DNA of 64,000 nt from Bacteroidota bacterium (GCA_025354385.1 JANXMZ010000002.1:1-64000); one strand, 5' to 3'. Counted from the stretch's first letter, positions 50,645 to 59,747 are shown. The notes: a model not told the origin generated them from the sequence alone. Program-made: numbers and translations.

Positions 50645-53224
50645 TTAACGGCTGATAATTACTCTCATAGTCCGTTCACCTTCACTTGTAAATACTCTTA
50701 CAAAGTACACACCATTCGACCAAACAGATGTGGCAATTATATTACTACCTTGGTTTAATTTACCTTCCGAAATAATATGCCCCACTATATCATAAACATC
50801 AAAATGAAGATTATTATTACCTAAGGTTTCACCAACCCAGTCCATATGAATTAAATCATTGGCAGGATTTGGGTAAAGTGCAATTTGTTGCTTGTATAGT
50901 TGATTATTAATATTCAACCCACTGCAATTAATAGATTTGGTTACACATATAGTTGTATCGCAATGGTTGCAAGTATCTGTTACTTTAACACACAATACAT
51001 AAGAACCATTTTTATATACAGGAACAGAAATTAATCTATCGCCATTGCCAACTTTGTTACCCGCTAATGTCCACTCATATTTCATACAACTTTTGTTGTA
51101 GAACGTAATATAGCCATTGATTGAACTTCTGCTACCGACACATGAATCCCACACATTAAAATAAGGCGTTCTCGCTTTAAAATTACAGCCACTAAAACAA
51201 GTAATGGTGCGCGTTGAGCAATAGGTCGTATCGCATTTTTTACAAGTATCTGTCACTTTTACACAAATATTATAAGTGCCATTTTGCGAAATAGCATGGT
51301 GCATGATATTGCTTCTACCTGCAGAAACTCCATTAATGGTCCAACTATATTTATTACATGTACCGTTCTTAATGCTAAGGTAGGCATTTACAGAATTAAC
51401 TCCCCCTGTTCCTTTACAAGTATCCCATGAGTAGAAATAGGAATTGCTTTTCCAATTACAAGTATTGAAACATGTTATGTTTCTTGTAGAACAAATGGTT
51501 GTATCGCAATTATTGCAAGTATCAATTACTTTCACGCACATTGAATAAGCACCATTTTTATAAATAGGATAATGGATATAATAATTTTTTGTTGTTTGCA
51601 CAACACCATTAACGCTCCAAATATATTTCAAACAACTTCTACTATTAATCCCCAAATAGGCATTAAGACTATTGTTGCCACCATTGCCAGCACAACTGTC
51701 ATAACACACTAAGCTTGGCGATTTTGCCTTCCAGTTACAGGTTGGGAAACAGGAAATGGTTCTGGTTGAACAGAAGCTCGTATCACATTTATTGCAAGTA
51801 TCTATCACTTTTACACACAATGTATAAGTGCCATTTTTAGTAATCGGATAATTGATATAATAATTTTTAGTGGTTTGCGCAATGCCGTTTACACTCCATA
51901 CATATTTTTGGCAACTCCTATTTTTGAAACTAATATATGCATTGATTGAATTGGCTCCACCCTTTCCTTTACAAGTATCCCAAGCAGAGAAATAAGGTGT
52001 TTGATTTTTCCAATTACATGGATTGAAACAAGTAACTGATTTAGTGGTGCAAAATGTTGTATCACATTTATTGCAAGTGTCAATTACCTTTACACATAAG
52101 ACATAAGAGCCATTAGCATTTATTTTATAATGGAGTAAATTACTATTAGTAGTTTGTGCTACTCCATTTACCGTCCATGAATATTTTAAACAATAGAAAC
52201 TTTGGAAACTGATGTACGCATTTAAAGAATTAGCACCTCCATTGCCTTTGCAAGTATCCCACGAATAATAATAGGGTTTTCTTTGGTACCAATGACAAGT
52301 GCCTGAACCAGAATTAAAACAAGTAATGGTTCTTGAAGAACAGAAAGTTGTATCACATTTATTACATGTATCTGTTACCTTTACACATAAATCATATTTG
52401 CCATTTTGAGTGATAGGATAATTGATGTAATAATTTTTTGTTGGTTGGGTAACCCCATTAATGCTCCAAACATATTTCAAGCAAGTTCTGTTATTAATTC
52501 CAAAATAAGCATTGATGCTATTGTGTCCACCATTACCCTGACAGCTATCAAAATTATTAAGACTTGACGATTTGCTTTTCCAATTACAATTAGAGAGACA
52601 AGTAAAAGACCGTGTAGAGCAATAAGTTGTATCGCATTTATTGCAGGTATCTAATATTTTTACGCACACAGCATAAGTTCCGTTGGCGCTAATTGGATAG
52701 TTGATATAATAATTCTTTGTACTCTGCAATGTTCCGTTGATAGACCATTGGTATTTATAACACGAATTGTTTTTAATACTTACGTAAGAGGTAATACTGT
52801 TATGTCCCCCCTTCCCTTGGCAACTATCTACCACATAAAAATACGTTTTGCTTTTCCATAAACAAGGGGTAAAACATGTAATGGTTCTTGTAGAACAAAA
52901 TGTAGTATCGCATTTATTACAAGTATCTGTCACTTTAACACAAAGGGTATAAGTACCATTGGTCTTTACCTTATAATTGACAACAGAACTTCTGTTACTT
53001 TGGCTAACACCATTCAAAGTCCATGTATATTTCAAACAAGTATTTTTAATACTGATATAGGCATTCACACTGTTGTGTTGACCGCCATTGCCTTGGCAAG
53101 AATCCCATGCATAAAAATTTTGCACCTGACTTTTCCATATACAGTGAGTGGTATCCTGCTTAGCCAGAAGGCTGGAGGCTGAAAACAGAATAAATAAAAG
53201 GAAGCATTTAGTAATTTTTTTCAT
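50645..53224 (-). CDS. Secreted T9SS protein with eight Cys-rich tandem repeats
   Basis: About 859 residues. Signal peptide MKKITKCFLLFILFSASSLLA, then eight repeats of 91-97 residues (about residues 28-767), then a type A sorting domain (IALYPNPANDLIHMDWVG ... WSNGVYFVRVFTSEGERTMRVIISR). Each repeat reads C.WK ... D[ST]C.G.GG.NS.NAY.. .....C.KY.W..NG...., ..NGTY.LCVKV.DTCNKCDTT.CSTR.ITC, with eight conserved Cys, so about 64 in all. The NGTY..CV.V.D stretch is PKD-like. Sorting by T9SS places it at the surface or outside; paired Cys would make a disulphide-rich fibre. The longest frame begins with GTG at 53230; ATG at 53224 is used. Function unknown. Confidence 0.85.
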   Translation of the reverse strand: MKKITKCFLLFILFSASSLLAKQDTTHCIWKSQVQNFYAWDSCQGNGGQHNSVNAYISIKNTCLKYTWTLNGVSQSNRSSVVNYKVKTNGTYTLCVKVTDTCNKCDTTFCSTRTITCFTPCLWKSKTYFYVVDSCQGKGGHNSITSYVSIKNNSCYKYQWSINGTLQSTKNYYINYPISANGTYAVCVKILDTCNKCDTTYCSTRSFTCLSNCNWKSKSSSLNNFDSCQGNGGHNSINAYFGINNRTCLKYVWSINGVTQPTKNYYINYPITQNGKYDLCVKVTDTCNKCDTTFCSSRTITCFNSGSGTCHWYQRKPYYYSWDTCKGNGGANSLNAYISFQSFYCLKYSWTVNGVAQTTNSNLLHYKINANGSYVLCVKVIDTCNKCDTTFCTTKSVTCFNPCNWKNQTPYFSAWDTCKGKGGANSINAYISFKNRSCQKYVWSVNGIAQTTKNYYINYPITKNGTYTLCVKVIDTCNKCDTSFCSTRTISCFPTCNWKAKSPSLVCYDSCAGNGGNNSLNAYLGINSRSCLKYIWSVNGVVQTTKNYYIHYPIYKNGAYSMCVKVIDTCNNCDTTICSTRNITCFNTCNWKSNSYFYSWDTCKGTGGVNSVNAYLSIKNGTCNKYSWTINGVSAGRSNIMHHAISQNGTYNICVKVTDTCKKCDTTYCSTRTITCFSGCNFKARTPYFNVWDSCVGSRSSINGYITFYNKSCMKYEWTLAGNKVGNGDRLISVPVYKNGSYVLCVKVTDTCNHCDTTICVTKSINCSGLNINNQLYKQQIALYPNPANDLIHMDWVGETLGNNNLHFDVYDIVGHIISEGKLNQGSNIIATSVWSNGVYFVRVFTSEGERTMRVIISR
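50924..53143 (-). repeat. Eight tandem repeats of about 280 bp inside the secreted protein gene
   Basis: The coding repeats start (minus strand) near 53143, 52864, 52588, 52297, 52018, 51739, 51460 and 51187, i.e. spacing of 276-291 bases. They are also similar as DNA, for example the segment encoding DTCNKCDTT recurs with few changes. In frame, so this is a protein-repeat array and not a CRISPR or VNTR of short units. Confidence 0.85.
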
Positions 53225-53267
53225 AAGCACACAGTTTGTTGTAATGGTTTAGACAGAGATTTTAAGA

Positions 53268-53283
53268 AAAGGTGGCTTCCTTT
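53268..53283 (-). terminator. Weak hairpin downstream of the nucleotide-sugar dehydrogenase
   Basis: AAAGG-TGGCTT-CCTTT (53268-53283), a 5-bp stem with a 6-base loop, lies 45 bases downstream of the dehydrogenase stop and before the secreted protein gene. On the minus strand it is followed by TTCTT. A short stem, so only a possible terminator. Confidence 0.3.
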
Positions 53284-53327
53284 AAAACAAAAAAAATAGA
53301 TAACCTATTGAAAAACAAAAATATATT

Positions 53328-54623
53328 TTACAGACTCCAATATTCCATACTCGTAAATGTGTTGCGGAATAAGCCTTTCAAATCCAATACAAATGAATTG
53401 GCATTACAAATTGATTTAAAATAAGTTTCATTCAAATCTTTGTATTCCTGATGACTCACGGCTGCAATAACACCATCGTATCCAGTTCCTATCTTATCGG
53501 CCAAATGAAAACCATATTCTTCAAATACTTCTTCGCTATCTGCTCTTGGATCTACAACCTCAACATTTACACTATAACTTTTGAGTTCTTTTACGATATC
53601 TACAATTTTTGAATTGCGAATATCAGCAACATCCTCTTTAAAGGTGGCACCTAGTATTAAAATACGGGCGTCTTTAATTTTTTTATCATTGCTGATGAGT
53701 TTTTTAATGGCAACTTTGGCAATGTGGGCGCCCATCATGTCATTAGTATATCTTCCTGCAGCAATCACGCGTGGATGCAATCCCAATTCTGTTGCTTTGT
53801 ATGTTAAATAATAAGGGTCAACACCAATGCAATGCCCTCCTACCAAGCCCGGACTGAATTTTAAAAAATTCCATTTTGTACCTGCAGCTTCTATAACATC
53901 GTAAGTATTGATGCCCATTTTATCGAATATCAAACTCAATTCGTTCATCAAAGAGATGTTCAAATCTCTTTGCGTATTTTCTATAATCTTAGCCGCTTCG
54001 GCTACTTTAATAGATTGTGCTTTGTGAATACCTTTGGTAATAATTGACCCATACAGGGCTGCAATTTCTTCTAAACTTTCAGCATCGCTGCCTGAAACTA
54101 TTTTTAATATTTTGGTAAGGGTATTTACCTTGTCACCCGGATTAATTCTCTCAGGTGAATAACCCACTTTAAAATCTTTATTGAATAACAAGCCACTCTC
54201 CTTTTCCATTACAGGTATACAGTCTTCTTCAGTACATCCAGGATATACGGTAGATTCAAACACTACATAATCGCCTTTTTTAAGCACTTTGCCAACGGTT
54301 TTAGATGCACCCAATAAAGGTTTAAGGTCGGGGCTTTTTGCATCGTCAATTGGGGTTGGCACTGCCACTATATAGAAGCCACAGTTTCGAATATCCTCTA
54401 GGTTATGTGAAAAAGTAATATCACAACCTTCAAACTCACGGGGCTCTACTTCCTTACTTGGATCCTCATGGCGGTTCAGCATATCAACGCGTTTAGGATT
54501 GATATCGAAACCCACTACTTTGTATTTTCTGGAAAACTCCAATGCCAATGGCAAGCCAACATATCCAAGACCAATGATTGCAATTGATTTTTGTTTTGCC
54601 ACTATATCGTTGTAAATACCCAT
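53328..54623 (-). CDS. UDP-N-acetylhexosamine 6-dehydrogenase (WbpA/WbpO/TviB type)
   Basis: 431 residues from the ATG at 54623. IAIIGLGYVGLPLALEF has the NAD-binding GLGYVG (18-23); VAVPTPIDDAKSPDL, ESTVYPGCTEE, and the catalytic Cys region GGHCIGVDPYYLTYKA mark the UDP-glucose/GDP-mannose dehydrogenase family, subgroup for UDP-HexNAc 6-oxidation. It makes UDP-HexNAc uronate for polysaccharide or glycoprotein glycans. The longest frame begins at 54650, but a -7 box at 54648-54655 overlaps that start, so the ATG at 54623 (MGIYNDI) is right. No other polysaccharide genes are adjacent. Confidence 0.9.
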   Translation of the reverse strand: MGIYNDIVAKQKSIAIIGLGYVGLPLALEFSRKYKVVGFDINPKRVDMLNRHEDPSKEVEPREFEGCDITFSHNLEDIRNCGFYIVAVPTPIDDAKSPDLKPLLGASKTVGKVLKKGDYVVFESTVYPGCTEEDCIPVMEKESGLLFNKDFKVGYSPERINPGDKVNTLTKILKIVSGSDAESLEEIAALYGSIITKGIHKAQSIKVAEAAKIIENTQRDLNISLMNELSLIFDKMGINTYDVIEAAGTKWNFLKFSPGLVGGHCIGVDPYYLTYKATELGLHPRVIAAGRYTNDMMGAHIAKVAIKKLISNDKKIKDARILILGATFKEDVADIRNSKIVDIVKELKSYSVNVEVVDPRADSEEVFEEYGFHLADKIGTGYDGVIAAVSHQEYKDLNETYFKSICNANSFVLDLKGLFRNTFTSMEYWSL

Positions 54624-54647
54624 AATTTGCTTATATTTAAAAGAGTG

Positions 54648-54655
54648 CAAAAATA
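54648..54655 (-). promoter_or_regulatory. -7 box TATTTTTG of the nucleotide-sugar dehydrogenase gene
   Basis: TATTTTTG on the minus strand, followed by CA, 24 bases before the ATG at 54623. Upstream, CATTTG puts a TTTG 16 bases before the box, a plausible -33 element. It rules out translation starting at 54650. Confidence 0.5.
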
Positions 54656-54723
54656 GAAATAATCCTCAATACAAATGCATTGGGATTTTTATTTATTAAC
54701 AGTTTAAAAACTATTGACGACTA

Positions 54724-55326
54724 TTAAGCCCTTTGTCTAATCTTCAAACCTACTTTTTTGCCTGAAATATTTTCTAATAGAGGCTTTAAAATCAAGAAAG
54801 CATTCTTCTTGGTTTCTTCGATAATACCCATTTCCAGCGCCTCTTTAGCCAGTTCCTTTTCTGCTACTTGATAAACGGCCTCCACCATATTGCGGGTATC
54901 CTCTTTAAAATAAACACCACTGATATCATAAACTTTGGATTTTTCATGGTTGATTTTTACATAACAAATCTCGGGTTTAGGAATGGTAATGATAATACTA
55001 TCGCCAGATTTTTTTACATCTGCTGCCTTTATTTTGCTTAAATCTATACAACCTGTCGCTTCGCCAACAGCTATCATCAATACCTTAGAGTCTGGCCACC
55101 ATTCTTTAATCACTTTCTTTTCAATCACATCCTTAATGGTAAACTTAGTCAATTCCATTTTACCCATGGCCTCTATTTTTTCAACCAAAGCATCATGACT
55201 AATAATATTAGTATTAGAAGAAGATACTTTTTTGTAAATGAAAACGCCCACGGCAATTACTAAAATAAGTAGGAGTAATTTTCCATTTCCTCCTCTCACC
55301 AATGCCATTATTATTTTTTGAAACAT
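54724..55326 (-). CDS. DUF4230 family protein, single-pass membrane
   Basis: 200 residues. One membrane helix near the N-terminus (about 14-31, GKLLLLILVIAVGVFIYKK), then VEKIEAMGKMELTKFTIKDVIEKK and the core GEATGCIDLSKIKAADVKKSGDSIIITIPKPEICYVKINHEKSKVYD, which matches DUF4230 (..l..aTa.idl.ki...dv.. .g..i.v.lP.p.i........... ). Function unknown. Last gene of a minus-strand cluster, 4 bases after the CAP/TPR gene. Confidence 0.85.
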   Translation of the reverse strand: MFQKIIMALVRGGNGKLLLLILVIAVGVFIYKKVSSSNTNIISHDALVEKIEAMGKMELTKFTIKDVIEKKVIKEWWPDSKVLMIAVGEATGCIDLSKIKAADVKKSGDSIIITIPKPEICYVKINHEKSKVYDISGVYFKEDTRNMVEAVYQVAEKELAKEALEMGIIEETKKNAFLILKPLLENISGKKVGLKIRQRA

Positions 55327-55330
55327 GTCA

Positions 55331-57622
55331 TTATGGTTTTATATCAAAAACAATCACTTTATAAGTATAAACTTTACCATTAACCAATTTAACAGCAACA
55401 CTAAATTCATCATTGTCATTTAAAATTTGTGTATTAATTTCGGGTTCCCATACCAAGGTATTCATGCCATAGCCAGGCGCGTAATCCTCCATTTTCAAAT
55501 TGACAATCTCTCCTTTTGCATTTTTCATTGTAACCACAGCGCCTTTTAAATTTTGATTTAAGGTAAAGCTCCATTTTTTATACACCATCATTTTTGGGCA
55601 ATAGCCAGCAGGCGGCCATGTTACAGCTTGTGTTCTGTATTTAGCACTATCTGTTTTATTGGAATTATCAACCGTCAAAATCGATGTATAGTTATTGGAA
55701 GTACCAATGCCCATTAATTGAGAATAGGGATATAGTAACCATCTTCTATTACCAACAGTTGGATGATTTTGTCCCATAGCAGCTGTAATCGCAATAGCAG
55801 GATTACCATCTTTAGAAAGAATGGATAATTTTAAGGCATCAAAACCGGCGGGTATAAAACAACGCCATCCATCATTGGGTTGGTGACTCATGCTTTTATT
55901 CGCCTCGCACATCAAAGCGGCTATTTCACAATTTTCGTTATTGTCGTTGGTTAGCACTATTTCTTCTGTTACGCCTGCCATTCTTCTAAAATAGTTAATC
56001 CTTCTCTCCAATCTCAACACTAATGTATCACTCATTTTTCCAGGTATACATTTGTCCATTTCACCCTTCCACTTAAATTCCGGAATACCTAATTCTTTTT
56101 TCCCAAATGGGTTAATGCGAGAACCGTAATAATTTACTTTAAAATCTTCAGAAACAATTTTTTTCCATTGCCCATCTAATTCCTTTTTTAAGTCGGAATA
56201 AAGTGTATTAGACTCGTTCCAAATTTTTCTAGCCAATACAAAATCAGCGCTGTCTGTGGCTTCGTTAATTAAACGTGTTCTATATTCTTTTGCTTTTGTT
56301 TTAAAACTTAAGTCTTTAGGATAGTCTTTTGCACATGCATTGTTTAAATTCAACATTGGCAAAATATCGTAATAGCCAAGTTGCTCTTTATTTTTTTGGA
56401 TAATATATTCCTGCATGGTTTTTTTCGTGAGTATATCCTTAGAATTTAGTTCCAAGTGACGGTTGAATAATACTTCAGCATACACTGGCTTTTCTAAGAC
56501 AACAAAAGAATTAAAACTTCTTTGCAAATTGGGTTTTGCACTTAAACTAATATGTTTTATGTAGGTTGAATAAGCAGCTTCTCTTAAATTAATATCTACA
56601 AAATACTTGTAAAGATTTTCAATAAATATATCAGGTTCTTGTCCCGCAAAAATATCATACTTCTTAATTAGTTCAAGATTCTTGGAACTGCCTTTGTCTT
56701 TCTTACTTTTAGCATACAACATCACCAAACTATCAAACTGCCTTTGCTCATTGGCCTTAGCCATACCATTCAACAAGAAAATATAGATAGAATTTTCTCT
56801 ATGATTTAAAAAAGAATCTGTAGGAAAATCTTTCAAACTTTGCTGAACCAATTTTAGGTAATCATCGCTAGGTGGAATTTTCTCTAAGGCATAGCGCATT
56901 AAGTTATAGGTATAGGAGCTTAAAACTGGATCATTCGGTAATATCTCACGACCATTTTTAACAATAACATAGGCCGTATCGTATTGCTTTTTTTCAATGT
57001 AATATTGCCCCAACTGACGAAATGGCAATTTGCTGTAACCATATAATTTATAACCAGATTCTGTAACGCCTGCGTAAATTAGCTCTGCGGCCTGCTTAAA
57101 ATAGGTCAAACTTTCTATTCTCAAATTCATTTGCCAATAACATTCGCCCACCAACACCAATGCTTGTGTATCCAATCCGAAACTTAAACTGCGCTTAAAA
57201 ATCGGCAATGCTTTGGAATATTTATTGGTGTTATAAGCTTCTAGTGCCTCCTTATTGTTAGCCTTTACGATGGCTTTTAGATATTCTACATTTTCAGGTA
57301 AGCTGTAAATATAAACCCCGCCAATCATTACACGCTCGTCTTCTTTTGTATATTCTGCGTATCGGATAGCATCCTTCATAGCATTTGGAAATTTCAATTT
57401 CAAATCTCCATCATTTGCTATGGCATACATGATTTTAGATTTTAATAAGCGCACACCAGGATAATTTTTATTTTCGCCTAAAAGACATTTGTCAATTAAT
57501 TTATTGGCACCTGTAAGATTACCTTTAACAAACTCGCGCTTTGCTTTTTCGAAATTTTTATCTTGAGAAAAAACACCAACGGAAGTACTTATTAGTAATA
57601 TAAAGAGAACTATTTTTTTCAT
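55331..57622 (-). CDS. Secreted TPR-like/CAP (SCP) domain protein
   Basis: 763 residues. Signal peptide MKKIVLFILLISTSVGVFS. Residues about 20-300 contain TPR-like helical pairs (NLTGANKLIDKCLLG, YSKALPIFKRSLSFGLDTQALVLVGECYWQ, EKKQYDTAYVIVKNGREILPNDP). The last 230 residues form a CAP/SCP-like domain: INYFRRMAGVTEEIVLTNDNNENCEIAALMCEANKSMSHQPNDGWRCF, then GNRRWLLYPYSQLMGIGTS and TWPPAGYCPKMMVYKKWSF. CAP domains bind lipids or act as peptidase-like folds; the Ser/His pair is partly visible (MSHQP) but catalysis is not claimed. Part of a cluster DUF62 - ABM - this gene - DUF4230 with 3-19 base gaps. Confidence 0.8.
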   Translation of the reverse strand: MKKIVLFILLISTSVGVFSQDKNFEKAKREFVKGNLTGANKLIDKCLLGENKNYPGVRLLKSKIMYAIANDGDLKLKFPNAMKDAIRYAEYTKEDERVMIGGVYIYSLPENVEYLKAIVKANNKEALEAYNTNKYSKALPIFKRSLSFGLDTQALVLVGECYWQMNLRIESLTYFKQAAELIYAGVTESGYKLYGYSKLPFRQLGQYYIEKKQYDTAYVIVKNGREILPNDPVLSSYTYNLMRYALEKIPPSDDYLKLVQQSLKDFPTDSFLNHRENSIYIFLLNGMAKANEQRQFDSLVMLYAKSKKDKGSSKNLELIKKYDIFAGQEPDIFIENLYKYFVDINLREAAYSTYIKHISLSAKPNLQRSFNSFVVLEKPVYAEVLFNRHLELNSKDILTKKTMQEYIIQKNKEQLGYYDILPMLNLNNACAKDYPKDLSFKTKAKEYRTRLINEATDSADFVLARKIWNESNTLYSDLKKELDGQWKKIVSEDFKVNYYGSRINPFGKKELGIPEFKWKGEMDKCIPGKMSDTLVLRLERRINYFRRMAGVTEEIVLTNDNNENCEIAALMCEANKSMSHQPNDGWRCFIPAGFDALKLSILSKDGNPAIAITAAMGQNHPTVGNRRWLLYPYSQLMGIGTSNNYTSILTVDNSNKTDSAKYRTQAVTWPPAGYCPKMMVYKKWSFTLNQNLKGAVVTMKNAKGEIVNLKMEDYAPGYGMNTLVWEPEINTQILNDNDEFSVAVKLVNGKVYTYKVIVFDIKP

Positions 57623-57641
57623 GTTATTTATTAACTACAAA

Positions 57642-57953
57642 TTAATTGAAAATATTGTGATTACTGCTAACAAGTTGTTCAACACTCCATGCTTCGGGCT
57701 TAGCACTAAATTTTATTTTTGTATTTTCCCAAGTTTCTATAAATAACTCAGAATGCCTGTAACTTTCCAAATGGTCTTCGTGTTCCCAAATACTAAAGGT
57801 AAATATAACATTTGGAGTGTTTTTTTGCTGCCATAGTGCTAGATGGGTGCAACCTTCGTGCGCCTTTATTTTAGATTTAACCGTATCAAATAGCTGTAAG
57901 AAATTTTCTATTTCATCTTCTTTGAAGGTCATTTTCACAAGCCTTAAAATCAT
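57642..57953 (-). CDS. Antibiotic biosynthesis monooxygenase (ABM) fold protein
   Basis: 103 residues. ILRLVKMTFKEDEIENFLQLFDTVKSKIKAHEGCTHLALWQQKNTPNVIFTFSIWEHEDHLESYRHSELF is the ferredoxin-like ABM fold (about 5-90), like heme-degrading or quinol monooxygenases; catalytic residues vary and none can be assigned. Overlaps the DUF62 gene's 3' end by 4 bases (ATG within the end of the preceding frame), so coupled translation is likely. Confidence 0.85.
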   Translation of the reverse strand: MILRLVKMTFKEDEIENFLQLFDTVKSKIKAHEGCTHLALWQQKNTPNVIFTFSIWEHEDHLESYRHSELFIETWENTKIKFSAKPEAWSVEQLVSSNHNIFN

Positions 57954-58681
57954 ATTTTTTGTATGGTAATTTTGGTATCTTCTTTAATTCTGAAAAGTTG
58001 CGATGCATTGCCCTGATTGATGGCCAGTTTAAGAAAACCCGTTTTACTAAACATCAACAAAGCGACTCCCTGATCTACGTCATTGTAATCTTGATATATT
58101 TCATAAAAATTAGCATCGCGGATGTATTGTATTTTCGCATTGAAACGCCCTTTCTCAAAATTTTCCTCAAATAAATCTTTCGTAAGATTAAAATAACAAT
58201 TGCCATGTGGATCGGTAAATATCCTCTCGCAAACCACCATGTGCTCATGCACCATTGGTTTTTTCTGAGTTTTTAAAACAATGTCATTTATTTTTGTCAA
58301 CTTACCCAAATCATTTTGAAGAAGACGTTTTACAACATCGGCCAAATGCTCATTTTCAAAGGTATAAAAAACATCGTTTTTATTTAGTTCGAACACTAAT
58401 GATATTAAACCATTATCCGGAAAAATATACCAGTTATTTTTGTGTTGATAAATAATGGATCTAAAATTCGACCCTATTCTCACAATGCTTACCATTCCTT
58501 GGTTTTCAGGGTTTTGTAATTGTTTTAGAACAAAGGAGGCCTCCACAATATTTTGAAGTCGTAAATCATGAGAAATATCAATAATATCAACACCTTTAAG
58601 CGTATTTAGAAGTTGACTGTGCAATAGTCCAATTTTATAGGAACCGGATTGAAAATCGGATATTAATTGAATGATTGCCAA
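57950..58681 (-). CDS. DUF62/SAM hydroxide adenosyltransferase-like protein
   Basis: 243 residues from a TTG at 58681; no in-frame ATG lies upstream. IIQLISDFQSGSYKIGLLHSQLLNTLKGVDIIDISHDLRLQNIVEASFVLKQL matches the N-terminal domain of SAM hydroxide adenosyltransferases, and SNFRSIIYQHKNNWYIFPDNGLISLVF and LALLMFSKTGFLKLAINQGNASQLF match later blocks. The usual TDFG is SDFQ, and the segment where the catalytic Asp sits (DPGVG) reads VRIGSN, so it may lack the hydrolase activity. First gene of the cluster, with a -7 box 20 bases before the TTG. Confidence 0.78.
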   Translation of the reverse strand: MAIIQLISDFQSGSYKIGLLHSQLLNTLKGVDIIDISHDLRLQNIVEASFVLKQLQNPENQGMVSIVRIGSNFRSIIYQHKNNWYIFPDNGLISLVFELNKNDVFYTFENEHLADVVKRLLQNDLGKLTKINDIVLKTQKKPMVHEHMVVCERIFTDPHGNCYFNLTKDLFEENFEKGRFNAKIQYIRDANFYEIYQDYNDVDQGVALLMFSKTGFLKLAINQGNASQLFRIKEDTKITIQKI

Positions 58682-58700
58682 AATTGATTATTTTCGTGTG

Positions 58701-58708
58701 CAAAAATA
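58701..58708 (-). promoter_or_regulatory. -7 box TATTTTTG upstream of the DUF62 gene
   Basis: TATTTTTG on the minus strand, followed by CA, 19 bases before the TTG start at 58681; this spacing supports the TTG as the start codon. Confidence 0.45.
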
Positions 58709-58744
58709 TCCACTATTCATTCAATTAAAAAAGAATCTTTCACT

Positions 58745-59698
58745 TTGGCAGAAAAATCAATCCTAATAGACGACTTGCAACCACAAGATATATACGGTGC
58801 AAACAATATTTACCTCAACATCATTAAAAACAAAAATCCGAAGCTTCGTATCATAGCGCGCGGAGACGAAATTAAGGCCATAGGAGAAGAGCAAGAAGTA
58901 AATGATTTTCTTGAGAGATTTCAAAAATTCAATAATTCTTTAAGTAAGGGAAGAGAACTTAATGACTCATTACTAAGTGAAATATTTGGATCCGAAGATA
59001 CGGTTGCCTCGGATGCAAGCACGAAATTCAATTCCGACAATGATAATAATACCATTTTATTTGGCATTAATGGTAAACCCATTAAAGCTCGCACAGCCAA
59101 TCAAATAAAATTGGTTCAAGAAATTGCCAAAAACGATATTGTTTTTGCTATTGGTCCTGCTGGTACTGGTAAAACCTACACTGCTGTTGCCGTTGCCGTA
59201 AAAGCCTTGAAGAACAAAGAAATAAAACGGATTATCTTAACAAGACCAGCCGTTGAAGCAGGCGAAAGTTTAGGATTTCTTCCGGGTGATTTAAAAGAAA
59301 AAATTGACCCTTATTTAAGACCATTATACGATGCTTTGGACGACATGATTCCGCCAGACAAACTTAAATTGTATATTGAGAATAGAACTATTGAAATTGC
59401 GCCATTGGCTTTTATGCGCGGACGAACTTTGGACAATTGTTTTGTTATTTTGGACGAGGCGCAAAACACCACAGATTCTCAACTCAAAATGTTCCTTACC
59501 AGAATGGGGCCTTCTGCCAAATTGATTATTACCGGAGATTTAACCCAAGTGGATTTACCGGCAAAACAAACCACAGGACTTATTAAATCAACCAAAATTT
59601 TAGATAAAATAAAAGGAATAAGCATTGTTTTATTGAATGTTGATGATGTTGTTAGGCATCGCCTAGTAAAAGAAATTATTAAAGCTTACGAAAGTTAA
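58745..59698 (+). CDS. phoH: PhoH family ATPase
   Basis: 317 residues from a TTG at 58745. An N-terminal region (1-85) is followed by FGINGKPIKARTANQIKLVQEIAKNDIVFAIGPAGTGKTYTAVAVAVKAL with Walker A GPAGTGKT (137-144), then ILTRPAVEAGESLGFLPGDLKEKIDPYLRPLYDAL and Walker B-type VILDEAQNTTDSQLKMFLTRMG and SAKLIITGDLTQVDLP, the full PhoH signature. PhoH is an ATPase of RNA metabolism, regulated by phosphate limitation in E. coli. Divergent from the DUF62 gene with a 63-base gap. Confidence 0.93.
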   Translation: MAEKSILIDDLQPQDIYGANNIYLNIIKNKNPKLRIIARGDEIKAIGEEQEVNDFLERFQKFNNSLSKGRELNDSLLSEIFGSEDTVASDASTKFNSDNDNNTILFGINGKPIKARTANQIKLVQEIAKNDIVFAIGPAGTGKTYTAVAVAVKALKNKEIKRIILTRPAVEAGESLGFLPGDLKEKIDPYLRPLYDALDDMIPPDKLKLYIENRTIEIAPLAFMRGRTLDNCFVILDEAQNTTDSQLKMFLTRMGPSAKLIITGDLTQVDLPAKQTTGLIKSTKILDKIKGISIVLLNVDDVVRHRLVKEIIKAYES

Positions 59699-59721
59699 AA
59701 AACCAAATTAAAAAAAAAGAC

Positions 59722-59729
59722 TACTTTTG
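59722..59729 (+). promoter_or_regulatory. -7 box TACTTTTG upstream of purC
   Basis: TACTTTTG matches TAnnTTTG and lies 18 bases before the ATG at 59748, in the 49-base gap after phoH. No standard -33 TTTG was seen. Confidence 0.45.
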
Positions 59730-59747
59730 TTAATTAATTTATGTTAA

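Noticed and set aside
50924..53143. Regular repeats that could look like a CRISPR or satellite
   Set aside because: Units are about 280 bases, in frame, and encode a conserved protein repeat.
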